Source of the DNA: Margaritifera margaritifera
Taxonomy: Eukaryota > Mollusca > Bivalvia > Unionida > Margaritiferidae
Length of the DNA: 64,000 nt
Direction: 5' to 3'
Assembly (NCBI GenBank): GCA_029931535.1
Contig: JAQPZY010001432.1
Span: 1,816,001 to 1,880,000, forward strand
Below the pieces are notes generated by a model. It ran no database searches, was not told the DNA's origin, and saw nothing but the letters and a program-made list of their open reading frames with translations. Shown one piece after another: positions 21,808 to 35,681 of the stretch. The first letter of the stretch is position 1; the number at the start of each line of letters is the position of its first letter. Made by a program: the position numbers and the translations under genes.

Positions 21808-23467
21808 CTAAATGCTAGACTCAAATACAATATTTATTGATATCTGTCACTGAAATTTTGCTTAATAGTAGAGGGACTTCACTTAATATGAACCTGAAAG
21901 ATCCATGACTGTATCTTAAATATACCAGGGGCAAAGGAGCTGGTCAATCTTGTGGACAATTTCCCTACTAAATTCAAAAGTACTTCAATGTAATATGGAA
22001 AATTGAATATGGCTATGGCATTAATTAATCTGTGGGTAAAACTTGTGTATACTCTTGATAGAAGTGGAAATTTGTATACAGATTGTATTATAACATCTCT
22101 GACCTGATACAGAAGCTGCAAGCTTAAAGTGCCTGGGAGATAATCAATGTGAAATGGTTAACACTGTATAATGTTTAAATCATTAGGTATGACTAAGAGC
22201 TTGATAGACTGAAAATATTGATGAAAATGGGAAACAGAATTCTCAGGTTTATGTTCATTATTTCTGCACCATTTCTAACAAGAATAATGGAAAACAGCAT
22301 AATTCCAAACAGTAAGACTTTCTGATGTCCACACCACAGAAGCTGTTATTCTACAGCTATTTGACTATGACTACTGGTATTTGCTATATCTGAATGTTTC
22401 TGGGGTTTTCCCACCAGGCTTTAAAAAGAAAATACAGTACAATATACTTAAAAATGGAAATCTGTATCTTTTGGTGTTTGACAGATTATCTATTAAGATT
22501 TCTGTAATTGATATTGTTGGACCCAATTTATCAATTATTTTAGTAAAGAGCATACCATTTGATCTGTATTCTTTCTCTCATAAAGGTGGCTAATCTAAAA
22601 TGATATTTTTTATTAACCTGATTGACTTGAATCTGTATCACTCACCTACTGCGTTTTGCTGAGTAAGAAGAAGTTTCAGCATGATGATTAATATTGGCAG
22701 ATGTGTACCTAAATTGTTGATAGAAGGCCATTTGCTGATTAGTTCATGGAATATTTAGCTAATAAATTCTCCAGATTTCTGATAATTGAAAACTAGCTAT
22801 CTCTCCCATATACCATCAATTAATTTCATTCTCTTGTGTGACATACATCTCTGATTGGATCTGCCAATCAGACAAAATTAATGACCATGTCACTGATGTT
22901 AACAAGGCCGGCCTTGCCTGTCATATCCAAAAGATAAGTTTAGATTGCTGTTGAATTTTGTTGCTTTTGAATGAAACATTTATATCTGGATCTAATTTTA
23001 AACATGTTATCACTGGCATAGATCAGCATTTTTCAGGTACTATGTTCCAGTATAGAAACATGTAAATTTCCTGTCAGTAACTTAATGTGATCATAAATAT
23101 GGGCAAGCAATAATAATCAGTTTCATATGGAATGAATTGTTTAGACATGGAAATTAATATCAAGTGTCAGTTACATTTATATTCAACATGAAGTTACCAT
23201 TGATAAATGTTACAGATAGACCTGTATCAAAATAAAACCTTTCAGCAACTGTTAACTGACTTGCTCCTAAAGTTACTTTGACTCCATTCATCAATGACAA
23301 TTTGAATACAGTATTGATATCAGTTCTGTTATGAATTGTATCCATCTTTTTTTTTTCTTTCTTTTCTTTCTTACATTTTATTCAAAGTGGAAGGAGCGGA
23401 GCAAAGGAATTTGATTCAAGTTTATCTGATGTGATCCCCAATGAGAGCAAGAAACTAGACTTTATGA

Positions 23468-23564
23468 GGCCACAAAAATGTAATAATGAAATATTGAATG
23501 CATGGGATTCCCTAGAGGCTACAAAAATGTAATAATGAAATATTGAATGCATGGGATTCCCTAG
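23468..23564. repeat. 49-bp perfect tandem duplication
   Basis: Two units of ACAAAAATGTAATAATGAAA...GGGATTCCCTAG, differing at one or two bases, so a recent event. Confidence 0.95.
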
Positions 23565-23822
23565 CTGTAACTGGTAACTATGTATACAGAAGTATGTGCC
23601 ATTTATTGGTGACCACATTGCAGATTTGACTGTATTTTCCACGATATCTAAAATTTTATATGTACTGCACTGTCTACTCCATGCTTAAATTCATGACTTT
23701 GCTATTGTCTGTATTCCTAAGGTATATTAAAAAAACAAAGAAAAGAATCTCACACATGGTTGACAGCTCATAAAAATGGAAATACACTGCAGCTGGAAAT
23801 ATTGTATGGATTCAAGAAAACC

Positions 23823-24043
23823 TACCATATATGCTCGCGTATAAGATGATACCAACTGCAAACTACATAGACCCAGATCTGCCATTGCATAATGCACAGG
23901 CAGATCTGGGTCCATGCAGTTTGTAAGGACTAATCAGTAGAAGAAACAACATATACCCTGATCTAACGGTGCATTATACGATGGCAGATCAGAGTCTATG
24001 TTGTCTGCATTTGGACCCGGATTATACGTGAGTATATATGGTA
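23823..24043 (-). mobile_element. PAL-MITE copy, full length
   Basis: 221 bp, TACCATATATGCTCGCGTAT to GTGAGTATATATGGTA. Palindrome 2 comes first. Confidence 0.94.
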
Positions 24044-24624
24044 TGAAGTGTGGAAGTGTGCCAGTTTGAAGAATTTAGAACTCAGACTGAAACTTCAATA
24101 ATTTTGATTTTGACGATTTTTGCTCAGAATTACCAACTTTCACTAGTTTCATCTAGTTTGTTCTAAAAACAATTTGCACTATGTTGTAAATACTCAGAGT
24201 GTCCTAAAAATTTGGATTTGTGAACAATTTTTCAGAAAATAAAATTTTTTGAAAAAAAAATGATATTTTGAATTGTTTCTTCAAATTAACTTTTATACAT
24301 ATCTGAATTATATCAGTAATATTCAGCGACTCAAATTAATAGAACTCACAAAGTTTTATGAATACAGTGGATTCATTCAGGGTAACATAAAGAATTGGTC
24401 TCATGAGGTGCTATTTTCCTCTTTTTTTGATGCCATTTATCTCAACCCAGTAGCAATAATTAAAGAGGAGGATAAAGTTTCAAATTCCAAACAAAATAGA
24501 AAAAGAAAAACAGAAAAAAGAGCCACTGGGCTGAACAGACTGATGATGAACTATAAAAAATAGATTATTGCACACACTGCAATCAAAAGTTTAAAGGCTA
24601 AACAAACACTATGGAGAACTGTTG
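24044..24624. other. No gene seen
   Basis: A 96-codon plus-strand frame (24273-24563) ends in a lysine-rich stretch (QNRKRKTEKRATGLNR). I recognise no family, and its AT-rich codon use matches the flanks, so it is not called. Confidence 0.4.
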
Positions 24625-24827
24625 TACCGCATATACTCATTTATAAGTCAGATCCAACTGCAAACTGCATAGACCCAGATCTGCTGTCACATAATGCACC
24701 AGCAGATCTGGGTCTATGCAGTTTGTTGGAAGTAATCAGAAGAACAACATAGAACCTAAAGGTGAGAACAGATCAGGGTCTGTGTTATTAGCAGTTGGAC
24801 CTGACTCATAAACTAGTATATATGATA
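24625..24827 (-). mobile_element. PAL-MITE copy, subfamily B, slightly deleted
   Basis: 203 bp, TACCGCATATACTCATTTAT to CTAGTATATATGATA. Palindrome 1 has lost part of its loop and stem (CATAGAACCTAAAGGTGAGA). Confidence 0.88.
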
Positions 24828-26438
24828 ATTTTCTCCCATAAGCTTGTGATCATGTTGCAGAAATGACTTCATGATTCACTAGGAAAGAGTTGATCACAGA
24901 TCAAGCAAATATCTGTGTCTGTAATTAACCTCCATACAGAATTAGTCACTCTTAAGTGACCTTTTGTACCAAATTAGGAACATTATCCAAACTCCGAACA
25001 TATTAGGTCCAAATCATATGTTTGCTAGTGAAATGAAACACTGTTTAGGCTGCTCTTTTTGTTGATACAGGAGATTAAAGCTGGGAAAGAAACCCAAAAA
25101 AAAGGAGTCCCTCTGCAACTTCATATACTGAATAATGATTCCAAAAGAGAAGTAATGAACTCTTCTATTTCTATTGTGCCTTGAAATAGCATAATTGTAT
25201 ATCTACATCATATATTATGCTTTTTTTTGTTTCACATAATCACTCTCTTTAAGAGCATCTATAGCTATCATTTGGCTGCTTGGATAAATAGTTTCTTCCT
25301 AAACATGGCCACTTACTTCCATCAAGAAAAAGTAAAATTACAGTGAGACAGCTAGACTGTTGATTGGCACAATACGGGTCACAACAGTTCATTGGAAACG
25401 TCCCATCATTGGACTTTTTGCATTGTCATTATGAAAGCAATTCAAACGGCAAGGCTGATAACATCAGAATAATATGTCCTCTCTCTCCACTCAAACAAGT
25501 TCTTTCCATTAATTCACTTCTTTGCCATCATCTTTATCTTTGATGAGACAATCAACCTGATGACATCACTGTCATTAGTTTAAAGCCCTTCAATTTCATC
25601 TTTCAATAACAATTGTCTTCCCATTGTAGATGCCCTCAGTCCAGAAAAAAAACTAACCTTATCAATATTATCAACATGTACTGAATATTAGTGTATAGTG
25701 GAGTAAATGATATTTGGCCCTTTAGACAGCTGAAGTGATGCTGATGACAATTGTATTCAAAGTTTGGGTCCATACATGTCTTGTACGAAGACACTGTTGC
25801 CTGTGCTATTGATTTCACAGCCATGATAACAAACTGCAAAATTGTGTTTCTTGATGTTGTTTTTATGAGCATGCTATTATTGGTAAATGTAATTTGGTCT
25901 AAATTAACTAAAGAGCTGATTTTGCTTCATTCAGCTGCCAAATTAAATTGGTTGAAATTATGGATCAAAACTGTAACCTTCAGTATTGGCTTAACAATCA
26001 TTTTCTAGGAAAAGCTATTTATTAAAGTCACTTAGTCAGTGTATTATGAGTAATATGAAGATAAAAGATTTGTTGAAGGAAATAAATTGTATTGATCAAG
26101 TACCATATTCTACTTTCATCTTTCATAGTACTTTGATATACAAAATAAAATCTATCAATTGAGCTTCATGGACTCTAAACTTACAAGTCTCTATTTTATT
26201 AATCCTATAATAAGAATCTAATGGTTTTATTTCCTTTTATTAGATTTTCCTGAAATGCCAATTTTTAATGGCTTACTTTCCTTTGATCAGATTCTTTTGC
26301 AATGCCTAAGTGTTCAATTTTGTAAGATTTATTTCCAAATCAAAACTTACAACTAGAACTTGAAAGATTTGTACAAGGGCCAAAAGGGTAAAAGAAAACC
26401 TTATTCTACATTGAATTAAAAGTTTAATTTACATGATA

Positions 26439-26659
26439 TACTGTATGTACTTGCTCGTGACTCGAGTTCAACTGCAAACTGCACAGACCCAGATCTGCCA
26501 TCACATAATGCACCAGTGGATCTGTGTCTATGCAATTTGATAGGAGTAATCAGTAGAACAGGCAACATAGACTCTGATCTGCTGGCACATTATGCGATGG
26601 CAGATCAGGATCTATGTTGTTTGCAGTTGGACTCAACTTAAAAGCGAGTATGAATGGTA
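26439..26659 (-). mobile_element. PAL-MITE copy, full length, subfamily B
   Basis: 221 bp, TACTGTATGTACTTGCTCGT to GCGAGTATGAATGGTA, with both palindromes present. Confidence 0.92.
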
Positions 26660-28931
26660 GTCATTTCTGGTATTTTAAACCAAAATGATCTTTCTTTGAT
26701 AATTATATGTATGAATATAATTATTTCATCATCCATCTCAATTATCTTTTTAACTATATGTAAAAAATGAAACTAAACTTAAAGCTGGGATGCAGACTCC
26801 AGGCTTTTTTTTTTTTACAAAGTTTCAAACATTGTCTGCAAGACAATCTTCATTTCAAGTTATACACTGACCAGTTATGTTTATAATGCTGTTCTCCTTT
26901 TAAATAATGTCAAACTAACAGTATAGATCTGACACGATAACTAATATGGACTGAATGGTCCTGGTTGATAAACAATTGATATAATTGACTATTACCTGAG
27001 GATATATGAGAATTGTACAACATCTGTGCTTTTTAGAAAAACCGAGACACCAGATGTGGAAGTATTACGTTAAGATATCTTTTTAAAGAGGAATCTCAGC
27101 CTAAAGAGACATAAAATTGATGGCCAAGCTTTTTATCTAATAATTCATTTTCTTAACTGATAATGTGGTTTTGATGATAAGGGGACATGTAACAATTAGT
27201 GCATGGTGACAAAACTGGGTGGGCAAATCATGTTTCGTCTGGCATAACTTGAAACGCGATACCCCTGATACCCAAATACAAAGCCACACATGAATCATTG
27301 TTAAAAAAGCCCTGAAATAGAAAGATGTTGGCACAGGACTGTGTATGTTAATTAACCCCCTCTGTGCCAAGAGCCAATACAATTACAAGGTGTAATATAG
27401 TTTTGATAATGACAAAATTGTAAGAACATATTTGCACAGAATACAAATATTCAAGTGTAAAAGAAAGATGAGAATCATATTAGCACTACCTGAGTCCAAA
27501 TCAATATCGAAAGTGACATGATGGTTTGACAATAATGACCAGGCTTTAAATACCTAAAATTTGAAGTCCGACACTAAGAACAAAAAAGAAATTATGTGCT
27601 GGTATAAGTTATACTAACATGGCACATAATGTGTGTATTCTCTCCTTTACTGTTATGAAATACTGTTACAAACTTGCAAGGCCTAAGCTTCCAAGAAGTA
27701 TGCTTTCTGAAAACTTTGTCTGAACCTAAGAATAGATCTTGTAATAGAAAAAAAAAGGTATGACTGATCAGAGCTGTGTGTAAATCACACATTTGCAGTT
27801 AAACGGATTTACATTATCTTCACAATTACAAAGTCATCAATAATATTTGTGCATAGATTGTGGCTTAAATACTGTGATCTTAACCTTAATATGATAGACA
27901 GTGACATGTATCATTGTGAAGAAATAAAGCAGAACATTTACTCTCTACTGCCCCTTGTCTTTCTTTGATTAATGAATCATACAATACAAAAGACTTTTCC
28001 TTGTGAGAAAGAGACACTTTGAAGCTGCAATAGTACACTAAATCAATTGAAAAAACTCTGGTTTTAATCCAACCCCCTCAGCTCCTTGCTCTTCATCATG
28101 GATTGTTTTTCTCTTAATTGACAAATTGCAGGGTAATTTATCACAACAACTGACATTTTTATCAAATAATTATAGTACTGTAAAAAAACAGCAATGATTA
28201 CTTAGACAAGATTAAGAAAATGGTCTGTCATATGATTACATCTGAGGACAAAATTTAAAAAAAGATCTGTGATCTTATTTGGAAAGTCTGCCAATGGTAA
28301 TTAGTTTGCATTTCTTCATATAATATGTTAAAATATCTTAATCACTTCTTCTGCCACTCTCCTCAACTACCAAGAAACTGACACTGAATTTCGATTTAAA
28401 CTAACTGAAATATATCATGGAGTGCCCATTTCCAAAAAGTCTTCTTTGTCTATGAAATTAACATCAGAAATGATAAATGATGTAGGGTTATTACTCTTCC
28501 TCAGTAAAGAATTTGATACTCTGGGTGATTAAGTTTGAACTGAAAAAAAGAAACAGCTTGAAAATGGATCTCAATCTTACAATGAGGTGAGAGGGTTATT
28601 ACAAGTTTTAATGCTAAGACATGATCTTTTGAGGAAATCTTGTCAAGATATAATTTATGAGGTTCCCCACTCAATGGTTAGTCTTATGTTCGACAAATAG
28701 CCACAGAACTGTTACACAAATATCACAAATTTACAAGTATGTTTGAAGAAATTGATTAAGGTATGTTAATTAAATTTGCCCTTTCCCAATGTTACCTCTG
28801 ATTCTCTGACGAAGAGGAAAGAAAAACCATTATTTGATTCATAAATCTTGACAGCTGTGACAAGCAATGGTGCTGGAAGGGACAAAACTCTTCATGAAAT
28901 ATAACTTTATCCAATACAGATTTTAAAATTT

Positions 28932-29049
<118 letters not shown>

Positions 29050-29270
29050 GTTCGATCAGAAATATTAGAGGAGGATTTAATTGTTATTTTTGTTTGTAAC
29101 AAATCAAATCTCCACCAAATGAAATCCATCACAAAAGATAGTATTGTTAGTATTGTTGAACAACAGTATGGTAAACAGTGTGAAACCACAAACTTGTATT
29201 CCACAAACTGTCCATTTACTCCCAAATCATGAAATCTGATCCCTGTGAATATTTAGGATTTTACAGATCA

Positions 29271-29370
<100 letters not shown>

Positions 29371-29599
29371 GAGGAAGACTTTAATCCTGTACTCCAGACT
29401 TTCTCCAGTTGAAAATGAAAAAGTAATTGAGATATTCCTCATATTTCACAATTTCATTGCTTTTCTCTCTGAATAATAAATTTTTCTTTCCATCTCATCT
29501 TCACAAATTATTCCACTGTATTGCATATGGAAACATAACAATAACCACCTCAATGACAAGAAGAAAGAACTACTGGTAGATATGTGTCAGTAGGACATG

Positions 29600-29875
29600 G
29601 ATGCCCCGACACCAATATGATGCCGTCACTGGCAAAGTTGTTAAGTCAAACAGGGGCCATAACTCCATTATATTTTGTTGGAAAATGGTAAAAATTGAAC
29701 TTTACCAGGATCTCCTTAGTGTTAAGCCTTATACGAAATTTGGTTACAATCTATGTAGTCATTCTGAAGTTATTGAGTCAAAACAAAATTTGTGATGGAA
29801 TAGGTCAAATGGACAGACATGTACAACACTATATGTCCCCTCCATAAATATGGTACGAGCATAAAAAGAGACAGA
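29600..29875. repeat. Dispersed mollusc-type repeat
   Basis: Contains GGGGCCATAACTCCATTATA, GTTACAATCTATGTAGTCAT and the end GGTACGAGCATAAAAAGA. This resembles a repeat I associate with bivalve and gastropod genomes ('ggggccataactc' and a '...gcataaaaa' end). No coding content. Confidence 0.5.
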
Positions 29876-30087
29876 AAAGAAGTAGAAGAGTTATAAAAGA
29901 CCATATTCATTCTCCTATAGCTCATACTTTATTCTTTTTTTTTAAATCTCTGGTTTAATTTCATGCCAAACTTTTTAGCTATGACTAGGATGCTGAATTA
30001 CAATAATAATTTCAACAACTGATCAGTCCAAGCAATTTCTTCTTAAACTTCCCAAATAAAATAAAGAATGGGTAAAACTGTAGCATA

Positions 30088-30334
30088 ATTTGTTTGTTTC
30101 TTTCTTATGGGTTTAACACCATTTTTCAGCACATGATAAGCTATACATGGCGGCCAGTATAATTGGTGGAGGAAAAATCTGTGAAAACCCTGTAAAGAAC
30201 CACTGACCCACGGGAAGCTACTGGTGAGCTTTCTCACATACCCACGTTGGCTGAGCTGAGACTCAAACTGATGCAGACAGAGGTGAGATGTGAGTGATCT
30301 GCAAAGGTGAGTGCCTTAGACCACTCCGCCACCC
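30088..30334 (-). mobile_element. tRNA-derived SINE (family 2, Leu-like head)
   Basis: On the minus strand the head reads GGTGGCGGAGTGGTCTAAGG, as in a type II tRNA such as tRNA-Leu. A body containing CATGTATAGCTTATCATGTG follows, and the tail is GGTGTTAAACCCATAAGAAA then AAACAAA. The head is at the high-coordinate end. Confidence 0.8.
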
Positions 30335-30837
30335 AAAACTGTAGCATAAAGAAGTCTGTATAGGGTATGTGGTCTGCGTGACTATTTTGTTTTGACAATG
30401 ACTCCAAGCTTAAAAGCAAGGCTAAGATGGGTATATTTTTTTTTTTTTTAATTTGGCTTCCCATCTACCATAAATTTAATTTCTTTTCATCACAACTCAT
30501 TTGTTTTGAACCCTTCTGAATGTGATTAATGACAAAATCATAGGAAAAACATATTTTAATACCTGGATAAATAGATACTTAGAAATGAATACCCATGTAC
30601 TTTACTTTTCATACTTAAATCTGAAGACTATGATAGTACACTGAAATGTAGATTATCCATACTTATTTGGAGACATGAACCTTATCCAGATGACTAATGG
30701 TCTGGATAAATAATCATGATACATTAATTACACATTATACTACTTTTCTATGGAGTTAAAAATTTTACTTAGTTATTGGTGGGGTCATCTTACACTGGGT
30801 ATATTATACATGGTATTACTATTGCATATTGCAATCA

Positions 30838-30915
30838 GATCCATGACCATACCTGCCTTATAAAAGGGACTGTGTTACACTGAGGTGGTTTATAGTGAGG
30901 GACCAATGTATAAAA
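30838..30915. mobile_element. MITE2 fragment
   Basis: GATCCATGACCATACCTGCC followed by TTATAGTGAGGGACC: right end of MITE2. Confidence 0.7.
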
Positions 30916-31025
30916 AGGACAAATGGTATATCCAAGAGACTCAATTGAGTTCGAATAAGTGAAAAGTCCTAATGATTGGTATAGAGATAATCAGTGTTTT
31001 ATGCATACCATTTTTTAAATCTTAA

Positions 31026-31300
31026 TACAGCACTACCTCATTATAGGGCCCTTCAATATGACACAGTTCTTTTGTAAGGTGGGTATGGTCATAAATTCCA
31101 TTTTATTTCATAGTAGTAAAATTACATTACTCCCTCATTATAATGCTGTCCATGGAACTCATAGAGTATATTGCTTTATAGTGATTTGTCTTACAATGAA
31201 GTACATTATAATACAGTACTATTTCATTGTAATGTTGTCCATGGGATCCAGAGTATACTGCCTTATAGTGAAACTGTCTTATAATGCAGTAGATAATACA
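31026..31300. mobile_element. MITE2-derived tandem units
   Basis: At least two partial MITE2 units, each opening with an ACAGTACT/TTACTCCCTC-type end, followed by ATTATAATGCTGTCCATGG and AATGAAGTACATTATAATAC. Confidence 0.75.
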
Positions 31301-31491
31301 TACAGTGCTCCCTCATTATAATGTTGTCCATGGAAGCCATAGAGTATAGTGCCTTATAGTGAGATAACCTTATAATGAAGTATATGATACATATAATTTA
31401 CTACCACTTAATGAAATGGATCTATGACCATACTTGCCTTATAACAGGAACTGTGTTACAATGAAGGGATTTATAATAAGGGAGTACTGTA
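31301..31491. mobile_element. MITE2, complete 191-bp copy
   Basis: TACAGTGCTCCCTCATTATA at the left and TATAATAAGGGAGTACTGTA at the right form the terminal inverted repeat, both bounded by TA. The interior contains CATAGAGTATAGTGCC and GATCTATGACCATACTTGCC. I used this copy as the reference for the family. Confidence 0.85.
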
Positions 31492-31582
31492 TATGTATAA
31501 TGTACTTCTTTAAGGTAGTTTCAATTTAAGGTGGTATACTCCAGGGTTCCCATGGACAGTGTTATAATGAGGGAGTACTGTA
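31492..31582. mobile_element. MITE2 partial unit
   Basis: A further right-half unit ending TTATAATGAGGGAGTACTGT, in tandem with the complete copy. Confidence 0.75.
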
Positions 31583-31690
31583 TATCCATAACAATTCTTA
31601 TTCATCTAATACATTCAAGATTTAGTAAAATAAGAGATTAAACTTGGTATAGCTAATACTGTATATGTAATGAAATCATTAATATACATG

Positions 31691-33232
31691 TACTGTGAAA
31701 CCCCGCTATAACGCGAATTCGGATATAACGCGATCATGGCGTGGCTCCCAAAATTTCATATATATTCATTCGCACAAGAAATTTTTTTTCTTCAAAGTAA
31801 GAGAAATAGTGTATAAAATGTGTATATTACAGTATCATTTTGGGAAAGAGATCACGTATGAATTCGAGTATAATACATTTGTGGCGCGGTTCCTGACATT
31901 CTATATACATATATTTTTCTCATACGCAAAAAAAAAATATTTTTTTTTAAGTACGAGAAATAGTGTATAAAAAGTTTATTATCATTTTGGGGAAGAGATC
32001 ACGTATGAATTCGATTGTGGCATGGCTTCTGAAATTTAACAATTTCACCAAAATCTTGAAGTGTTATGCCAAAATAAAACATTATTGGAAATGTTATTTA
32101 TTACTGATCCATGAGTAAGGCCAGTAAGTCTTCTTTGTGTTTGTCTTCAACTGATTCTGTATACAATCATTGCTCAAACAATAGCTGACATGTGTTTCTT
32201 CTTTAACTACATACACAACCGAAAATCGGACAATGTGGTGGTTGATAAAACATTCTCACGATTTAATAAACATCAAAAAACATAAGCCGCCAACACGTGC
32301 GCTGGACTTCAATTCATCCTGTATACAATCATTGCGCAAACAATAGCCGACTTAATGTTTCTTCTTTAACTGCATACACAACCAAGCACCAGACAGTGCG
32401 GTGGTTGATCAAAGATTGTCATATGTGGGTGCTTATGTAAAGACTGAGCTTGGGCGGCAAGATCACAGGGAGTTCAAATAACCATTCTGTTACTTGGCAC
32501 TGAACAAGTATCAAACTCGCGGATCAATCAAAGGGTTGTCATGTGGGAAAGCAAAGACGGATCGATATCAGATAGTAAACGGTGTTGATACCCTATTCAT
32601 GCTATAAATTAGACGTGTACATATAATTAGTGGGCATTTACAATGGATAAAGGTGCATGGAAATGCATATGAGAAAATTTTAGCTGTATGAAATTTATAC
32701 AGACACTGTTCATAGACCCTGGAATGTAATGAACCGTACATGTGCTTCGGTCTTTCATAACGTAATTTTGCTGTTCTTTTTTCCCATTGAATTCAGACAC
32801 ATATTTATCTGTGACAAAATTATTGAATAGTTTAAATATGTATGCAATTTATGCAAAGGAATTACATGCATTATAGATGAAATGCATGCTACGACGGTGC
32901 GATATCAGACAGTAAGTAAACGATGTTAATACTCTGTTCATTAGACATTGAATTCAGAGAATGAATCAGACAATGATCTGTGACAAAATAATTGAATATT
33001 TTAAATCTGTGTTCAATTTTTCAATGGAATTACATGCATTATGGATGAACTGCATGCCGATATCAGATTGTAAACGGTGTTGATACCCTATTCATGCTAT
33101 ACATTAGACGTGTATATGTTGTTCTCTGAATAAAGTAAAATATAGTAAAACCCCGCAATAACGCGACCCCGCTTTTTCCGCGATTGAATTTTATGGACCC
33201 CAAATATCGCGTTATTGTCGGGTTTCACTGTA
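31691..33232. mobile_element. Pogo/Tigger-like composite, about 1.54 kb
   Basis: The left end TACTGTGAAACCCCGCTATA and the right end GTCGGGTTTCACTGTA are inverted matches bounded by TA. Inside are duplicated segments: a diverged repeat at about 31775-31895 and 31915-32040 (ATCACGTATGAATTCGA); another at about 32158-32260 and 32325-32425 (GTATACAATCATTG, CATACACAACC); and a GATATCAGA...TAAACG...GTT segment at 32567, 32900 and 33058. No transposase was recognised. It may be one non-autonomous element or two overlapping ones. Confidence 0.6.
33141..33232. mobile_element. 92-bp pogo-like mini-MITE
   Basis: TATAGTAAAACCCCGCAATA pairs with ATTGTCGGGTTTCACTGTA, so this could stand alone as a small hairpin element at the right end of the composite. 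Confidence 0.75.
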
Positions 33233-33916
33233 TTGAAAATAAACAACTGACTTATGTTTTACAAAGCAACAAAATTATGTAGAAGAATTATGAATTTCTG
33301 TATTTAAGAAAACAAATAGGAGAGTTTTAATCATGAAAACTGTACTGAAAGAAACTTATGAAAATTACTTGCATGTGTCATTTAGTGAAATGGGGGCCTG
33401 ATTCATAAAAATTTCATGCATAACCTTTGTCTTAAATGACACTTCCCTATCTCCATATCATTTTATAGAGGGCAATAAATATTCTGTTTAAATGTTTCAA
33501 AGTCAATTAAAAGCCATTTATGTCACTAATAAATCCCTCACTTATTCTGCATCCTTTGTGTTGACCAAAATTGTAACATAATAAATGGACATACCACTGA
33601 GCATGGGCCTGTCAAAAAAATTAAATTTATCAACTGATAACTTCAACTATACGTTTCAACCTCTTTCTAAATTTATTAATTTGAAATGATTTATTTGGCT
33701 CTTTTTGAAAAGCATATTTCAACCCTACTTTGTTGTCAAATTTATGATTTTTTAAAAAATTAATGTTATATCAGAAAAAACATATGGAACATAAATTGAA
33801 TTTTGATATGACCTTGTCATATGCTTCCTATGTTACATCAACAATGAAAAAAATCAAATTATAATTTTGTAGTAATCAGAGATGTTGCTGTGCTTGCCAA
33901 ATCATCAGGAAGGGAC

Positions 33917-34137
33917 TACTATTTATACTCAAATATAAATCAGATTCAACTACAAACTGCATAGACCCAGATCTTCTGTTGCATAATGTGCTGGCAGATC
34001 TGGGTCTGTGCAGTTTATGAGGAGTAATCATTATAACAAACAACGTAGACCCTGATCTGCTGGCATATTATGCGATGGTAAATCAGGGTCTATGTTGTTT
34101 GCAGTTGAACTCAACTTATACATGAGTATATAAGGTA
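33917..34137 (-). mobile_element. PAL-MITE copy, full length, subfamily B
   Basis: 221 bp, TACTATTTATACTCAAATAT to ATGAGTATATAAGGTA. Confidence 0.93.
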
Positions 34138-34786
34138 GCTTTGAACAGCCGTATCTTGTGGAGTGAATACATGACTGATTTGTGGCCCTTTCTACTTTTT
34201 TTTTCACTCTATCTCAACAAAGATGAACAAAATTGTTTCATGGTCATCAGGTGCTGAACAAATAACCTGAAAGCTCTGCTTTGACATCTTCAATTTAAGG
34301 ATATCCATTTTTGTAAAATCAGTGGTTACTGCACACCTTGAAATGGTGTTATCAATACATTATGATGTCACTGATATGACATCATTTGATACCTATTTAT
34401 ACTGTAGTGCTATGAACTCTGGGGCAGGTTGGATGTAAAATGACATGGTTGCAATGTCTGTCTCTTTTTTAATAATGAAAAAGAAAATGTTTATATAATT
34501 ATACAATCGCAATAATAGCCCTGTGTATGAAAATGATAAAGTCAACAAAAAGTATACAAGACAATTTACGACCTGCTATAACATTGTCCAAGCTTTCTGT
34601 TGCAGACAACTGATGTGGTCACAATACAGTGTTTATGGTAAGACCAGGAGGCCAGAATGATAAACTTGTCATAAAGTTGGGGCTCATTATCAGACAAAGA
34701 TATCCTTATTAAATATGAAACAAAATTTTGTAACGAAGGGTGCACTTATCATTGTGTATGGGTTTATTATGCATAAATATGGTAAT

Positions 34787-35007
34787 TACCGTATATACTC
34801 GTGTATAAGCTAATACCACTTGCAAACTGCATAGACCCAGATCTGCCGTTGCATAATGTGCAGGCAGATCTGGGTCTATGCAGTTTGTAAGGACTAATCA
34901 GTAGAACCAACAACATAGACCATGATCTGCTGGTGCATTATGCGACAGCAGATCTGGGTCTATGCAGTCTGCAGTTGGTATTGGCTTATACGCGAGTATA
35001 TACAGTA
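34787..35007 (-). mobile_element. PAL-MITE copy with a chimeric palindrome
   Basis: 221 bp, TACCGTATATACTCGTGTAT to GAGTATATACAGTA. The second palindrome has a palindrome-1 left stem (CAACATAGACCATGATCTGC) but a palindrome-2 right stem (GCAGATCTGGGTCTATGCAG). Confidence 0.93.
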
Positions 35008-35227
35008 GGTCATCCTGAACAAAATGACTTGCTGACATACACTTTTCCTTGTGTATTTGATAAGAGGAGTCTGTGATCTTCAATCTATGCAACTTTGATT
35101 ATGTTTGAAATAGTCATTCAGGTACGGAAAAGTATGGACAGTGTCCAGGCTTCTCCTCCAATAAATTCAATGGGAAATAGCATTGTAATTTCAGTGTTAA
35201 GTTTTGCAGTTAATTGGCATAAAAATG

Positions 35228-35345
35228 CTCCCTCTTTATAATGCTATTCATGAGAGCCATGAAAGTGATCCATTTACAAGTGTGTGAGCCTTATACTGAG
35301 GGAGTTTCCAATAAGGCTGTGTCTTCATAGTGCATTAAAACACAA
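35228..35345. mobile_element. MITE2 fragment, diverged
   Basis: GCTCCCTCTTTATAATGCTA to GAGGGAGTTTCCAATAAGGC; broken internal sequence. Confidence 0.55.
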
Positions 35346-35355
35346 ATAGAGTATT

Positions 35356-35576
35356 TACCGAATATACTTGTGTATAATCTGATACCAACTGCAAACTGCA
35401 CAGACCCAGATCTGCCACTGCATAATGCACCAGCAGATTAGGGTCTATGCAGTTTGTAAGGACTAATCAGTAGAACAAACAACACAGACCCTGATCTGCT
35501 GGCGCATTATGCGATGGTAGATCAGGGTCTATGTTGTTTGTATTTGGATCTGGATTATACGCAAGTATATACGGTA
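35356..35576 (-). mobile_element. PAL-MITE copy, full length
   Basis: 221 bp, TACCGAATATACTTGTGTAT to GCAAGTATATACGGTA. Confidence 0.94.
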
Positions 35577-35681
35577 ATGATGTGAAATCATATATTATAA
35601 TTTGTTATTATAAGACAAGAACTAAAATAAAAGGGAAACAAGTTAAGCAGCAAAGATAAAACAAAATGTAACCAATTGAAT

